DNA of 64,000 bases from Mageeibacillus sp. UBA5439 (GTDB lineage Bacteria; Bacillota; Clostridia; Saccharofermentanales; DTU023). Positions 8,375 to 16,869 of the stretch are shown one piece after another. Below the pieces are notes generated by a model, which did no database searches, was not told the origin of the DNA, and saw only the letters and a program-made list of their open reading frames with translations. The position numbers and the translations under genes were made by a program. Each line of letters begins with the position of its first letter. The stretch's first letter is position 1. The stretch lies in assembly GCA_002427505.1 (NCBI GenBank), contig DIRJ01000037.1, forward strand, positions 7,161-71,160, given 5' to 3'.

Positions 8375-10132
8375 CAGGTTAATCGATACAATCACAACCG
8401 GGCGGCGGCGGGTGTAGTCAAAGAGTGCTTTTTGTATCTCATTCTTAATATTTTTTTCAGTTAAGGCATAAAACAGCGGTTTGCCGCGTTTTCTCTGCTT
8501 CTTGCTCATATCGTCAAGCCGTTCACGGCAAATGTCTACGATGTGATGCATCTCGCTTGAATAGATAAAGCCCCGGGTCTGGATATCGACTTCTCCTAAA
8601 ATTTCATCTTTATCCTTATCCAGTGTCAGAGCAATAGTGACAACACCGTCATCAGCCAGAAGACGCCGGTCATGCAAGACATATTCGTCGATGTCTCCCA
8701 TTCCGGACCCGTCGATGGGGATACCTTCACCTTCAGTAAAACCGGCAAAAGACATGCGATCGGGATAAAGCTCCAAAATATCACCATTTTTCAAAATAGC
8801 GATATTATCTGAAGCTGTTCCCATATCATTGATCAGCTTGGCATGCGTATAAAGCATGCGGTACTCACCATGGGCGGGGATAAAGAATTTAGGTCTGACC
8901 AGGCGATTCATCAGCAGCAGCTCATCACGGAAAGCGTGGCCCGAGGCGTGCACGTCAGCTAATGTGTGATAGATAACATCGGCACCTTTTCGGAACAGGG
9001 CATCGATAACCTTATAGATGGCTGTCTCATTTCCGGGAATCATCGAAGACGAAAGCACCACAGTATCACCAGGCATTATCTCAACGCTGCGATGTTCAGA
9101 AAAAGCTAATCTGGTCAGGGCTGCCATAGGTTCACCCTGACTGCCCGTGGTTAGCAGCACCAGCTGTTCCGGTGCATAGTTATCCAGCTCGTTCAGATTA
9201 ATGACAGTTTTCGGATTATAATCCAGATAATTCAGCTCAGTAGCTGCATTAAAAGTGTTGAGCATGCTGCGGCCAAGGATCAGCACCTTGCGGTCATACT
9301 TTTCCGCTGCGGTGATAACCTGCTGGAGACGCCAGACATTGGACGCAAAGGTGGTAATAATTATGCGTCCGGCGGCATTGGCGAAAATCTCTGAAAAAGC
9401 TTCTCCGACTTTGGACTCGGACATGGAGTGGCCCTCACGTTCGATATTTGTACTATCTGAGATCAGCGCCAGCACTCCCTGGTTGCCCAGTTCAGCAAAG
9501 GTGCCCAGGTCGATCGGATCACCTTTGATCGGAGTATAATCTACCTTAAAGTCACCCGTCACAATAACAGTGCCTACAGGGCAGCTCAGGGCAATAGAAA
9601 CTGCATCAGGAACGGAGTGATTAACATGAATGAAGCGAACAGAAAATTTCCCCGCATCTACAGTGTCTCCTGCTTTGACCTGACGCAGATCGGCTTTAAG
9701 CAAAAGATTCTTATTGCGGCTTTCCAACTTGTTTTCAATCAGCTTAATAGTCAGGGGTGTGGCATAAAGCGGAACATCGAACTCATCAATGAACCAGGGG
9801 ATGGCGCCAATGTGATCTTCGTGTCCGTGCGTAATAAATAAGCCCCTGATTTTGTGGCGGTTTTCACGCAGATAGGTAAAGTCAGGAATGATTACATCCA
9901 CCCCCGGCATATCGCTGTCCGGAAAGCCCATGCCACAGTCAACGATGACAATTTCATCCTCATATTCTAAAACAGTCATATTCTTTCCTACTTCATGCAT
10001 GCCGCCAAGCGGAATAACACGAAGTGGCTGATCATTTGATTCTCCGGGCAGATCCGAGCCATTTCGGTAGGGACGTGTCAGGTTGCGATCTTTCTTTTTT
10101 TTGCGGGAAGATTTTCCCGATGAATTAGTCAT
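8369..10132 (-). CDS. rnj: ribonuclease J
   Basis: 587 residues; combined 5'-3' exonuclease and endonuclease of the metallo-beta-lactamase/beta-CASP family, central to Firmicutes RNA decay. Metal motif THGHEDHIG, the VTGDFKVD stretch, and beta-CASP motifs (TTGSQGEP; HASGHAFRDELL; PAHGEYRML) are visible, followed by the C-terminal domain. An N-terminal tail of about 35 mostly basic residues (GKSSRKKKKDRN) makes it somewhat longer than the usual 550-560. The gene is monocistronic; it shares 6 bases with the 3' end of rel and is divergent from rpsT. Confidence 0.93.
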   Translation of the reverse strand: MTNSSGKSSRKKKKDRNLTRPYRNGSDLPGESNDQPLRVIPLGGMHEVGKNMTVLEYEDEIVIVDCGMGFPDSDMPGVDVIIPDFTYLRENRHKIRGLFITHGHEDHIGAIPWFIDEFDVPLYATPLTIKLIENKLESRNKNLLLKADLRQVKAGDTVDAGKFSVRFIHVNHSVPDAVSIALSCPVGTVIVTGDFKVDYTPIKGDPIDLGTFAELGNQGVLALISDSTNIEREGHSMSESKVGEAFSEIFANAAGRIIITTFASNVWRLQQVITAAEKYDRKVLILGRSMLNTFNAATELNYLDYNPKTVINLNELDNYAPEQLVLLTTGSQGEPMAALTRLAFSEHRSVEIMPGDTVVLSSSMIPGNETAIYKVIDALFRKGADVIYHTLADVHASGHAFRDELLLMNRLVRPKFFIPAHGEYRMLYTHAKLINDMGTASDNIAILKNGDILELYPDRMSFAGFTEGEGIPIDGSGMGDIDEYVLHDRRLLADDGVVTIALTLDKDKDEILGEVDIQTRGFIYSSEMHHIVDICRERLDDMSKKQRKRGKPLFYALTEKNIKNEIQKALFDYTRRRPVVIVSINLL

Positions 10133-10200
10133 AAATTCTCCATATTTCTATTGTTAAACGCAAGCCGGCAATAAAAGCAGGCTCCGTCTGTTCGTTATAG

Positions 10201-10217
10201 ATACCATACTATGGTAT
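10201..10217. repeat. perfect 17-base palindrome between rnj and rpsT
   Basis: ATACCATA-C-TATGGTAT is an exact 8-1-8 inverted repeat located 68 bases upstream of the rnj start and about 90 bases before the rpsT -35. The form is that of a dimeric repressor operator. It lies where the minus-strand rnj promoter should be. Confidence 0.5.
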
Positions 10218-10306
10218 ATTTTAAACGCCTTTGTCACAAGTGTATCGGGAAAAGTTCCGGGATAAGAATAGACTTAACACGTTAATCAGAAAAAAACAAA
10301 CAGGAC

Positions 10307-10336
10307 TTGAAACAACTGTACCTGTCATGCTAAAAT
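10307..10336 (+). promoter_or_regulatory. promoter of rpsT
   Basis: TTGAAA and TAAAAT separated by 18 bases, with a TGC extension directly before the -10 (extended -10). Predicted transcription start is about 28 bases before the GTG start. Confidence 0.7.
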
Positions 10337-10370
10337 GCAGTTTGTTCGTAAAGAAACAGGAGGAATTGCT

Positions 10371-10631
10371 GTGCCCAATATAAAATCATCAGAAAAACGC
10401 GTTCGTTCTAATGAGCGTAAGGCGGAACATAATAAGAGATTAAGGTCTGAACTTAAAACAGTGGTAAAGAAAGCTATTAACGCTCAGGAACAGGATCTCG
10501 TCAATAAGGACGATGTCGTTAAAGAAGCGCAAAAAAAGCTTGACCATGCAGTAAGCAAAGGCATTATTCATAAGAATACAGCTGCCCGCCGCAAGGCTCG
10601 TATTGTACGGACCCAGCCTCTGGCAGACTAG
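10371..10631 (+). CDS. rpsT: 30S ribosomal protein S20
   Basis: 86 residues, primary 16S rRNA-binding protein of the small subunit. Typical alanine/lysine-rich helical sequence with PNIKSSEKRVRSNERK at the N-terminus and HKNTAARRKARI near the C-terminus. The GTG start has AGGAGGA 6 bases upstream; a longer in-frame ATG at 10335 lies inside the promoter -10 region and is rejected. It has its own promoter and a terminator 60 bases downstream, so it is monocistronic. Confidence 0.95.
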   Translation: MPNIKSSEKRVRSNERKAEHNKRLRSELKTVVKKAINAQEQDLVNKDDVVKEAQKKLDHAVSKGIIHKNTAARRKARIVRTQPLAD

Positions 10632-10647
10632 CTATTTTGCTTTTTTA

Positions 10648-10673
10648 GTCATCCAAAAATATCTTTGGATGAC
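10648..10673. repeat. 10-base inverted repeat downstream of rpsT
   Basis: GTCATCCAAA and TTTGGATGAC flank a 6-base loop, giving a perfect hairpin. A T-run lies before it rather than after it, so it is not a standard terminator on either strand. It may be a 3' mRNA stabilising hairpin. Confidence 0.5.
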
Positions 10674-10690
10674 ATGACTTGAAGCGCAAT

Positions 10691-10713
10691 AGACCCTGAT
10701 GAGGGTCTTTTTT
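10691..10713 (+). terminator. terminator after rpsT
   Basis: AGACCCT/AGGGTCT seven-base stem with a 4-base loop, followed by six T. Flanking GCGCAA and TTGCG can extend the pairing. Confidence 0.8.
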
Positions 10714-10735
10714 GCGTTATTTCCTAAAATTAACA

Positions 10736-10744
10736 TGCTATAAT
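10736..10744 (+). promoter_or_regulatory. extended -10 promoter for the LCP-ruv operon
   Basis: TGCTATAAT is a perfect extended -10. The upstream -35 (TTGCGT) is at a poor 21-base spacing, so recognition would depend on the TGn element. The predicted start is about 28 bases before the next gene. Confidence 0.5.
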
Positions 10745-10778
10745 TACTTCATGTATTAAGATTGGATGGTAGAAACGA

Positions 10779-11747
10779 ATGAAAATAAGCAAGGGATACA
10801 TTGTCAGCGGAACACTGCTTGGCTTAGCCCTGTCATTAGTTGTCTTTGTCATGGGATACTCACTTGTAATATTAAACAACGTTCAATATAAAAATCCGGG
10901 AGTGACAATACCGATCGAAACCAACCTGGAAACAGTGGAAGCTCCGGATAACATGAAGGAGGGTATGGAAGTACCTGTATTTGATGAAGAAAAAATATGG
11001 AATGTTCTTCTGATCGGATCCGACGCCAGGCCGGGTGACCCCGGTTATGGTCGTTCGGACGCAATGATTCTGATGACGGTGAATGAGAAAACCGGCAAGA
11101 TACATCTGACATCGCTGATGCGGGCCATTTACGTCAGCATTCCGAATGAACCGGATCCCCGTTATATAAATAACTACAGTCCCAACTATATGCTGAATGC
11201 TGCTCACACCTGGGGCGGTCCTGAATTATTGCTCAAAACCGTGCAGAGGAATTTTCGTGTTGACGTTCCGCATTATATAGAAGTTGATTTTGAAGGATTT
11301 ACAGAGGTAATCGATGCTGTTGGCGGGGTTACCATTAACCTGACGGAAGCGGAAGCTTACCATCTCGGCCTGGCGCCGGGACCTCAGTGGATGAATGGTG
11401 CCACTGCCCTTGATTATTCCCGTATCCGTAAAATCGACAGTGATTTTAACCGCATGGGCAGGCAGAGGACGGTCATAGCTGCCCTCATCAATCAAATGCG
11501 GGACGTAGATGTTGTCACCTTGGCTAAAACGGCCGAAGCAATTACTCCTTCTCTTACAACTAATTACAGCAAAAGTGAATTGCTTAGCATTATAAGCAAG
11601 GCACCCACCTATCAAAAATATGATATGGACGAGTTAATGCTGCCTCTGGAGGAGTATAATGCCATGGTTTATATCAACGGCATGGAAATGTATGATATTG
11701 ATTGGCCGCGTAATATTGATGCCTTACACACAAACATGAGGAAATAG
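10779..11747 (+). CDS. LytR-CpsA-Psr (LCP) family cell-wall glycopolymer ligase
   Basis: 322 residues. LCP proteins move lipid-linked wall polymers such as teichoic acids onto peptidoglycan on the outer face of the membrane. A short cytoplasmic N-terminus is followed by a membrane helix at about 9-33 and an extracellular LCP domain: LLIGSDARPGDPGYGRSD, TSLMRAIYVSIP (the usual second residue of the SxxRD pattern is here alanine), and DYSRIRKIDSDFNRMGRQR with the pyrophosphate-binding arginines. The aspartate normally following the arginine in SxRD appears as AI. The gene is followed by ruvC after 6 bases, so it heads the ruv operon. Confidence 0.85.
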   Translation: MKISKGYIVSGTLLGLALSLVVFVMGYSLVILNNVQYKNPGVTIPIETNLETVEAPDNMKEGMEVPVFDEEKIWNVLLIGSDARPGDPGYGRSDAMILMTVNEKTGKIHLTSLMRAIYVSIPNEPDPRYINNYSPNYMLNAAHTWGGPELLLKTVQRNFRVDVPHYIEVDFEGFTEVIDAVGGVTINLTEAEAYHLGLAPGPQWMNGATALDYSRIRKIDSDFNRMGRQRTVIAALINQMRDVDVVTLAKTAEAITPSLTTNYSKSELLSIISKAPTYQKYDMDELMLPLEEYNAMVYINGMEMYDIDWPRNIDALHTNMRK

Positions 11748-11753
11748 TGGCTT

Positions 11754-12263
11754 ATGTTGATTCTTGGGATCGATCCCGGATATGCCATTACAGGTTTTGC
11801 TCTGCTGTCATATGCCGATAATCGCTTTAGAACTATAGATTATGGTGTGGTGCGTACGGAGGCAGGTACTCCCTTCCCGGAACGTCTGCTGGCGATAGAT
11901 CAGGCTATCCAGGCTTTGATTAAGAAATATAAACCGACCTGCATGGCGATAGAAGAGCTCTTCTTCAGCCGCAACACTACGACAGCCATGGGCACCGCCC
12001 ATGCGCGGGGAGTGGCTGTAGTTTCCGGCGCCAGGGCAGGAATTCCTGTCTTTGAATATACACCGATTCAGGTCAAAAAGGCCGTGACGGGATATGGCCG
12101 TGCGGATAAAGAGCAGGTCCAGTATATGGTGAGTCAACTTTTGAATTTGCGTCAGATACCTCAGCCTGATGACGCGGCAGACGCTTTGGCTGTAGCCATC
12201 TGTCATGCGCACTCCGGCGATCGTCCGGACGCTTTAGCTGTAGGGAATCATTTGTTTGACTAG
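11754..12263 (+). CDS. ruvC: crossover junction endodeoxyribonuclease RuvC
   Basis: 169 residues; resolves Holliday junctions by paired nicks. RNase H-like fold with catalytic acids in GIDPGYAITG (5-14), AIEELFFSRN and the C-terminal DDAADALAVAICH. Length is normal. The operon order LCP-ruvC-ruvA-ruvB-queH with short gaps puts nuclease and branch-migration motor together. Confidence 0.95.
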   Translation: MLILGIDPGYAITGFALLSYADNRFRTIDYGVVRTEAGTPFPERLLAIDQAIQALIKKYKPTCMAIEELFFSRNTTTAMGTAHARGVAVVSGARAGIPVFEYTPIQVKKAVTGYGRADKEQVQYMVSQLLNLRQIPQPDDAADALAVAICHAHSGDRPDALAVGNHLFD

Positions 12264-12275
12264 AAAGTTAAGGAT

Positions 12276-12884
12276 ATGATAGCTCGAGTTACTGGCAGAT
12301 TATTGCAGAGAAAAAATGATTCAGTGGTAATTAACCTGAATGGTCTCGGCCTGCGCATCGAATCTGCACCGCGGATTATTGCACAGTTGCCTGCTGTGGG
12401 TGAAGAAGTAACGCTTTATACGCATTTACATGTGAGAGAAAATGAACTGACTTTATTTGGCTTCAATTTAGAAGAAGAGATGCACCTCTTTTCGCTTCTG
12501 ATCACGGTTAGCGGAATCGGTCCTAAAATTGCCTTGCAGATCTTGGAAGTGCAGGATCCCGGAACTTTTGCTCTGGCGGTTTTACAGGGTGATGTTAAAA
12601 GCCTAACTCAGGCAAAAGGTATCGGTAAGAAAGGTGCGGAACGCATTATTCTCGAATTGAAAGACAAGGTGGCCAAAAGTGACTTCGCAGCTGAGGCTGA
12701 ATTTCCGGCCCAGCCGGATCAGTTTGCCGCCGGCAGCGCTGTTAATGATGCTGCTAACGCTCTGGTGGTTCTGGGCTATTCGGCTAAAGAAGCTGAAACT
12801 GCCATCAGGAGCCTTGCCATTACCGGGGATGATGATGTTGAAAGCATCTTGCGCAAAGCACTGCGAAAATTGTCCAAGTGGTAG
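12276..12884 (+). CDS. ruvA: Holliday junction branch migration protein RuvA
   Basis: 202 residues; tetrameric junction-binding protein that loads RuvB. N-terminal OB domain (MIARVTGRLLQR...LYTHLHVRENELTLFGF), helix-hairpin-helix motifs SGIGPKIALQIL and KGIGKKGAERIILEL, a linker, and the C-terminal RuvB-binding domain (NDAANALVVLGYSAKEAE). 12 bases after ruvC and 14 before ruvB. Confidence 0.95.
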   Translation: MIARVTGRLLQRKNDSVVINLNGLGLRIESAPRIIAQLPAVGEEVTLYTHLHVRENELTLFGFNLEEEMHLFSLLITVSGIGPKIALQILEVQDPGTFALAVLQGDVKSLTQAKGIGKKGAERIILELKDKVAKSDFAAEAEFPAQPDQFAAGSAVNDAANALVVLGYSAKEAETAIRSLAITGDDDVESILRKALRKLSKW

Positions 12885-12898
12885 ATTGAGGAATTGAT

Positions 12899-14041
12899 AT
12901 GTACGAAATTTTCAGTCAGATGGATCAAAACGACGATTCTTTTGTCGATGAGCGCCTGCTTTCGCGAAAAACGATCAGCTCCGACGGGAGAGAAGATGGT
13001 CTGCGACCAACACATTTCGACGAATATTTCGGTCAGGAAAAAATCAAGAATAATATAAATGTATCTATTGAAGCGGCCCGGGCCAGAGAAGAAGCTCTGG
13101 ATCACGTGCTTCTCTACGGTCCGCCCGGACTGGGGAAAACCACTCTGGCCGGTATCATTGCCCAGGAAATGAATGTCGAAATGCGTATAACATCCGGGCC
13201 GGCCATTGAGAGACAGGGTGATCTGGCGGCACTTTTAACTAATCTTCAGGATAAAGATGTCTTGTTTATAGATGAGATTCATCGACTTAACCGCAGTGTG
13301 GAGGAGATTCTTTACCCTGCCATGGAGGATTATGCGCTGGATCTGATTATCGGCAAAGGTCCTTCCGCACGGTCGGTCCGTTTAGACCTGCCGCATTTCA
13401 CTTTGGTGGGGGCAACGACTAAGGCAGGATTGCTTTCTTCACCTTTACGTGACCGCTTTGGCATGGTCTACCGTCTGGACCTGTACAACGAGGACGAGAT
13501 CGCTCAGATTCTTTTGCGTAATGCCGCCCGGCTGGATGTAGGTATCGATGAGGACGGACTCAAACTGCTGTCCAGCAGGTGCCGTGGCACGCCGCGTGTC
13601 GCTATCCGTTTGCTGCGCCGCATGCGCGACTTTGCACAGGTGCGGGGAGATAACGTAATTAATCGGGAAATTTGTGATCTGGGCCTGAAAGCTCTGGAAG
13701 TGGACGAGAGAGGACTCGATTCTACCGACCGCATGCTGATGCTCACCATGGCTACGATGTACAATGGGGGTCCGGTGGGTCTTGACACGATGGCTGCGGT
13801 AACTGGTGAGGACTCCACAACGATAGAAGATATTTACGAGCCTTATCTGATGCAATTGGGCTTTTTAATCAAAACCCCGCGGGGACGTGTTTTGACGCAA
13901 CAGGGTTTTGCCCATCTGAACCTGGAGTATCCGAAGAATGGCGTCATGCAGGCCAATGGCAAGCAAGTCAGTTTGCAGGATCTGATGAAGTGGGAATCCA
14001 CTGAAGAAAAGGAAGAAGAAGATGTCAGAGACGACGCGTAA
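12899..14041 (+). CDS. ruvB: Holliday junction branch migration helicase RuvB
   Basis: 380 residues; AAA+ motor driving branch migration. Walker A GPPGLGKTT, Walker B FIDEIHRL, sensor 1 VGATTKAGLLSSPLRDRFG, and a winged-helix C-terminal domain ending in TPRGRVLT. It is longer than the common 330-350 because of an N-terminal extension of about 20 residues and an acidic C-terminal tail (TEEKEEEDVRDDA). GAGGA lies 7 bases before the ATG. Its last 20 bases overlap queH. Confidence 0.95.
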   Translation: MYEIFSQMDQNDDSFVDERLLSRKTISSDGREDGLRPTHFDEYFGQEKIKNNINVSIEAARAREEALDHVLLYGPPGLGKTTLAGIIAQEMNVEMRITSGPAIERQGDLAALLTNLQDKDVLFIDEIHRLNRSVEEILYPAMEDYALDLIIGKGPSARSVRLDLPHFTLVGATTKAGLLSSPLRDRFGMVYRLDLYNEDEIAQILLRNAARLDVGIDEDGLKLLSSRCRGTPRVAIRLLRRMRDFAQVRGDNVINREICDLGLKALEVDERGLDSTDRMLMLTMATMYNGGPVGLDTMAAVTGEDSTTIEDIYEPYLMQLGFLIKTPRGRVLTQQGFAHLNLEYPKNGVMQANGKQVSLQDLMKWESTEEKEEEDVRDDA

Positions 14042-14597
14042 TAAACTATTGCTTCATATTTGCTGCGGACCCTGTTCGATGGCTCCGCTGGAACTATTGC
14101 TGGCGGCAGAGCGTGACTGCGAGCTTTTTTTCTTCAATCCGAATATTCATCCAGCTGTAGAATGGCAGCGCCGCCTTGAAAATGCGGTTACAGCTGCAGA
14201 GCATTATGATGTCTTGCTGCACATTTATCCCGGAAGTGACGAGGCAGCCTGGCGCAAACGGGCCGGAGACGGAAAAGAACGCTGTGCATTCTGTTACAGG
14301 ACACGTCTCATGCAAACGGCGGAATTTGCAGCTAACCATGGTTTTGACAGCATCAGCAGCAGCCTTTTGGTCAGCCCATATCAGGACAGGGACAGCATTA
14401 TTGAGGCCGGTGAAGCCGCCGCCGCTGCATATGGTCTTGAGTTTGAAGCTCATGACTGGCGGGAACAATACAGGCATGGACAGGAACTGGCGCGGCAGCT
14501 GGGTCTTTACCGCCAAAAATACTGCGGCTGTATAGTATCTCTGGAAGCTTCCAAATATTATGAGAAAATCTGTGCCGAACACGCGAGGCTGATCTGA
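14022..14597 (+). CDS. queH: epoxyqueuosine reductase QueH
   Basis: 191 residues; reduces epoxyqueuosine to queuosine in tRNA, the last step of queuosine synthesis, replacing the cobalamin-dependent QueG. Metal-binding cysteines are in ICCGPC (13-18), ERCAFCYRTR and KYCGC near the C-terminus. The start overlaps the end of ruvB by 20 bases in another frame, suggesting translational coupling. The convergent rqcH gene ends 13 bases downstream with no terminator between. Confidence 0.9.
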   Translation: MSETTRNKLLLHICCGPCSMAPLELLLAAERDCELFFFNPNIHPAVEWQRRLENAVTAAEHYDVLLHIYPGSDEAAWRKRAGDGKERCAFCYRTRLMQTAEFAANHGFDSISSSLLVSPYQDRDSIIEAGEAAAAAYGLEFEAHDWREQYRHGQELARQLGLYRQKYCGCIVSLEASKYYEKICAEHARLI

Positions 14598-14610
14598 CCG
14601 GGAAAATTCT

Positions 14611-16479
14611 CTATTTTGCTTTTTCCAGAATAGCCGGGTCGAGCGGGTTGACAAGAATTGTTTGAAAATTGTCGTAGATCACCTGACCGGGTTTGGTTCC
14701 ACCCGGTTTTCGGACGTGTCGCGCCTCACAGTAATCTACTGAGCTGCTGGCTCCTCCGGCACGATTAGTTCCTGCATACCAGGCAGCAAGACCGGCTGCT
14801 TCCAGAATTGTCTGTTCAGGAACTTTTTGACCCTCAGCCATGATGACAACATGGGCACCGGGGGCATTTTTTATGTGAAACCAGAGATCATCCTTACGAG
14901 CCTGACGCAAAGTGATGCGATCATTTTGTTTGTTATTCCTGCCAACAACTATCTTTAAATTATCGCTTGATAAAAAATGACGTGGCGGCAGCTCATGCTT
15001 GCTGCCTTTTTCTGTCTGCTTATTTACCTTCCGGGACTGTTTATATTGTCCGGACCGGCGGCGCTTGCTGGCCGGTCTGCCGGGCTCCTGCCGCAGCTCT
15101 CCGTCTGTCAGCTTCTGTTGTATCCGCTGAGGCTCTTCTGCAGACAGCTCATCTTCAATTGCCAGCAGGTCATCAAAATCAGAAGCGCAGTTGAGACTGA
15201 TTTTGATCGATTCCAGATAGGCCAGCTGAGCCGCATCCTGGGCCAGCAGTTTCTCTGCCTGTCCCAGACGCCGCTTATTGCGGGCGTATTTTTTAAAATA
15301 GCGGTTGGCATTGTCCGCAGCTGAATAGCGCGGATCAAGTTCAATTTCAATTTCCCTGTTTTCATCATAATAGTTCTGTAGGATGACACTACTGCGTGCA
15401 TCTTTGATCGCATGCAGGTTGCTCAGCAGCAGCTCGCCGTAAAGTTTATGCTGTTCGGCTTCACGGCCTCTGGCCCTGTCCTCCTCATGCAGCTCGCGTT
15501 TATGCACTGCCTTTCTTATTTTCTCATCCAGACTGCCGGCTAAACTATGTTTTTTTGTCTGGAAATTTCTGACAGTTCGGCTGTGAGTGAAATAATCGCT
15601 GACGGCTGCAAGCGTTGAAGCAGAAGTTTCAAAGTAGGGGAGATGAGTTAGGCGGATACTGTGGACATCAATTAAACGCCGCTCTGAATTGACAGAGGAA
15701 TCGTCATAGTAGAGGGCCGGGAAGACTGCTTCCTCATTGATTTCCTGACAGATAGCGAGCAGAGCCCGGCGCAGACTGTCTTTCTCCTCCTGACGCAAAT
15801 CTGCGTAAAGACGTTCACTCTCCAGACCGGCACGAAAGGCAGTTTCACGTCCAAGAACGGGCGAGAAGCCGGCAATATTTTTATAGACAGCCTGAGCCAG
15901 ATCGTCATTGGCTTTTTGCCGGCAAAAGATTTCCTCTGCAGACAGCTCGTACAGTTCATCAGGCCGCAATTTATTCTGAGGCGGCGGCGCCACGTAGGGG
16001 TGGGCCGGCAAGATTTCGCGGTAGCGGTTCACCGAGTGATCAACATGCCGCAAAGCTGTATGGATAACACCGCTGCGATTTACGAGTATGATGTTACCGA
16101 CGCGATTCATAAATTCAATGATCAGACTTTTCTCAGTCAGATCACCAAGATCATTAATTGTTTCAAAGCTGAAATTGAGGATGCGTTCATAAGCCGGTGC
16201 ATCTACTTTAGTGAGTCTGGCACCCAACAAGTATTTACGCAGGGTTAGGACGAAAGCCGGCGGAGGGTTCAGACTTTTCAGCTTCAGATTTTCTCCAAAA
16301 TGAAGTTCCGGCAGGGAGGGGTTCATGCCCAGAAGCAGCTGCGATTTTTGCCCGCGATTGTAGAAAGAGAGTACAACTGTATGACGGTCACTCATGATAA
16401 TGCGCTCCAGCTTAGCTCCTGCCAGTTCGCGATTCAGCTCTTTGTGTATATTTTTCATTACAATCCCATCAACGGGCAT
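14611..16479 (-). CDS. rqcH: ribosome quality control protein RqcH (NFACT/FbpA family)
   Basis: 622 residues. Rqc2/NEMF homologue that binds obstructed 50S subunits and adds alanine tails to stalled peptides for degradation; older annotations call it fibronectin-binding protein. N-terminal NFACT-N domain starts MPVDGIVMKNIHKELN, followed by a helix-hairpin-helix and long coiled-coil region (about 270-440), then the NFACT-R domain with VGRNNKQNDRITLRQARKDD and DLWFHIKNAPGAHVV. I place the start at 16479, where AGGAAGG lies 8 bases upstream and the protein begins like its relatives. An in-frame extension to 16578 would add an unsupported hydrophobic leader. Confidence 0.9.
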   Translation of the reverse strand: MPVDGIVMKNIHKELNRELAGAKLERIIMSDRHTVVLSFYNRGQKSQLLLGMNPSLPELHFGENLKLKSLNPPPAFVLTLRKYLLGARLTKVDAPAYERILNFSFETINDLGDLTEKSLIIEFMNRVGNIILVNRSGVIHTALRHVDHSVNRYREILPAHPYVAPPPQNKLRPDELYELSAEEIFCRQKANDDLAQAVYKNIAGFSPVLGRETAFRAGLESERLYADLRQEEKDSLRRALLAICQEINEEAVFPALYYDDSSVNSERRLIDVHSIRLTHLPYFETSASTLAAVSDYFTHSRTVRNFQTKKHSLAGSLDEKIRKAVHKRELHEEDRARGREAEQHKLYGELLLSNLHAIKDARSSVILQNYYDENREIEIELDPRYSAADNANRYFKKYARNKRRLGQAEKLLAQDAAQLAYLESIKISLNCASDFDDLLAIEDELSAEEPQRIQQKLTDGELRQEPGRPASKRRRSGQYKQSRKVNKQTEKGSKHELPPRHFLSSDNLKIVVGRNNKQNDRITLRQARKDDLWFHIKNAPGAHVVIMAEGQKVPEQTILEAAGLAAWYAGTNRAGGASSSVDYCEARHVRKPGGTKPGQVIYDNFQTILVNPLDPAILEKAK

Positions 16480-16547
16480 ATAAAAACCTTCCTCTCTGAA
16501 AAACGATGCATTTAAGTGTATCATGAATAAACTTAGGAGCGAGAACA

Positions 16548-16793
16548 ATGGCGAGTAAATCCAAAACAAAAAAAACACAGACCAGGAACGAGGGTAAGGA
16601 ACGTTTTAAATCATTCATGCGCACTCCGGCGGGGATCTGGATTGCCGGGATTCTATCAGTTGCCTTCCTTCTGACTCTCAACACTCTGATAGCCGGTAAC
16701 AGTTTGGACACCTTTCTTGGTCTTACTGCATTTGCAATTATTGCTGCAACCGTTGTCATCTGGGTAATACTGCTGCGTCGCCGCAGCAAATAA
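16548..16793 (+). CDS. small membrane protein of unknown function
   Basis: 81 residues, not recognised. A basic N-terminus of about 28 residues (KSKTKKTQTRNEGKERFK) is followed by two predicted membrane helices (about 30-48 and 55-75) and a short basic end (LLRRRSK), so both ends should face the cytoplasm. AGGAG lies 8 bases before the ATG. It is divergent from rqcH and convergent with the PRPP synthetase gene. The start region lies opposite the rejected rqcH N-terminal extension. Confidence 0.65.
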   Translation: MASKSKTKKTQTRNEGKERFKSFMRTPAGIWIAGILSVAFLLTLNTLIAGNSLDTFLGLTAFAIIAATVVIWVILLRRRSK

Positions 16794-16794
16794 A

Positions 16795-16820
16795 GAAGCA
16801 TACGCAGACGCGTATGCTTC
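16795..16820. terminator. hairpin terminator between the small membrane protein and prs
   Basis: GAAGCATACGC/GCGTATGCTTC is an 11-base perfect stem with a 4-base loop. On the minus strand it is followed by TTTATTTGC and lies 50 bases after the prs stop, so it mainly serves that operon; it may also work for the plus-strand gene. Confidence 0.65.
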
Positions 16821-16869
16821 CCGGTCAATACTATTTAGCGTTTGGGTGTATCTGCTACGCTTCCTTCTG

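Noticed and set aside
16480..16578. Hydrophobic N-terminal extension of RqcH
   Set aside because: RqcH relatives begin at MPxDGI; the start at 16479 has AGGAAGG. The extension overlaps the divergent membrane-protein gene.
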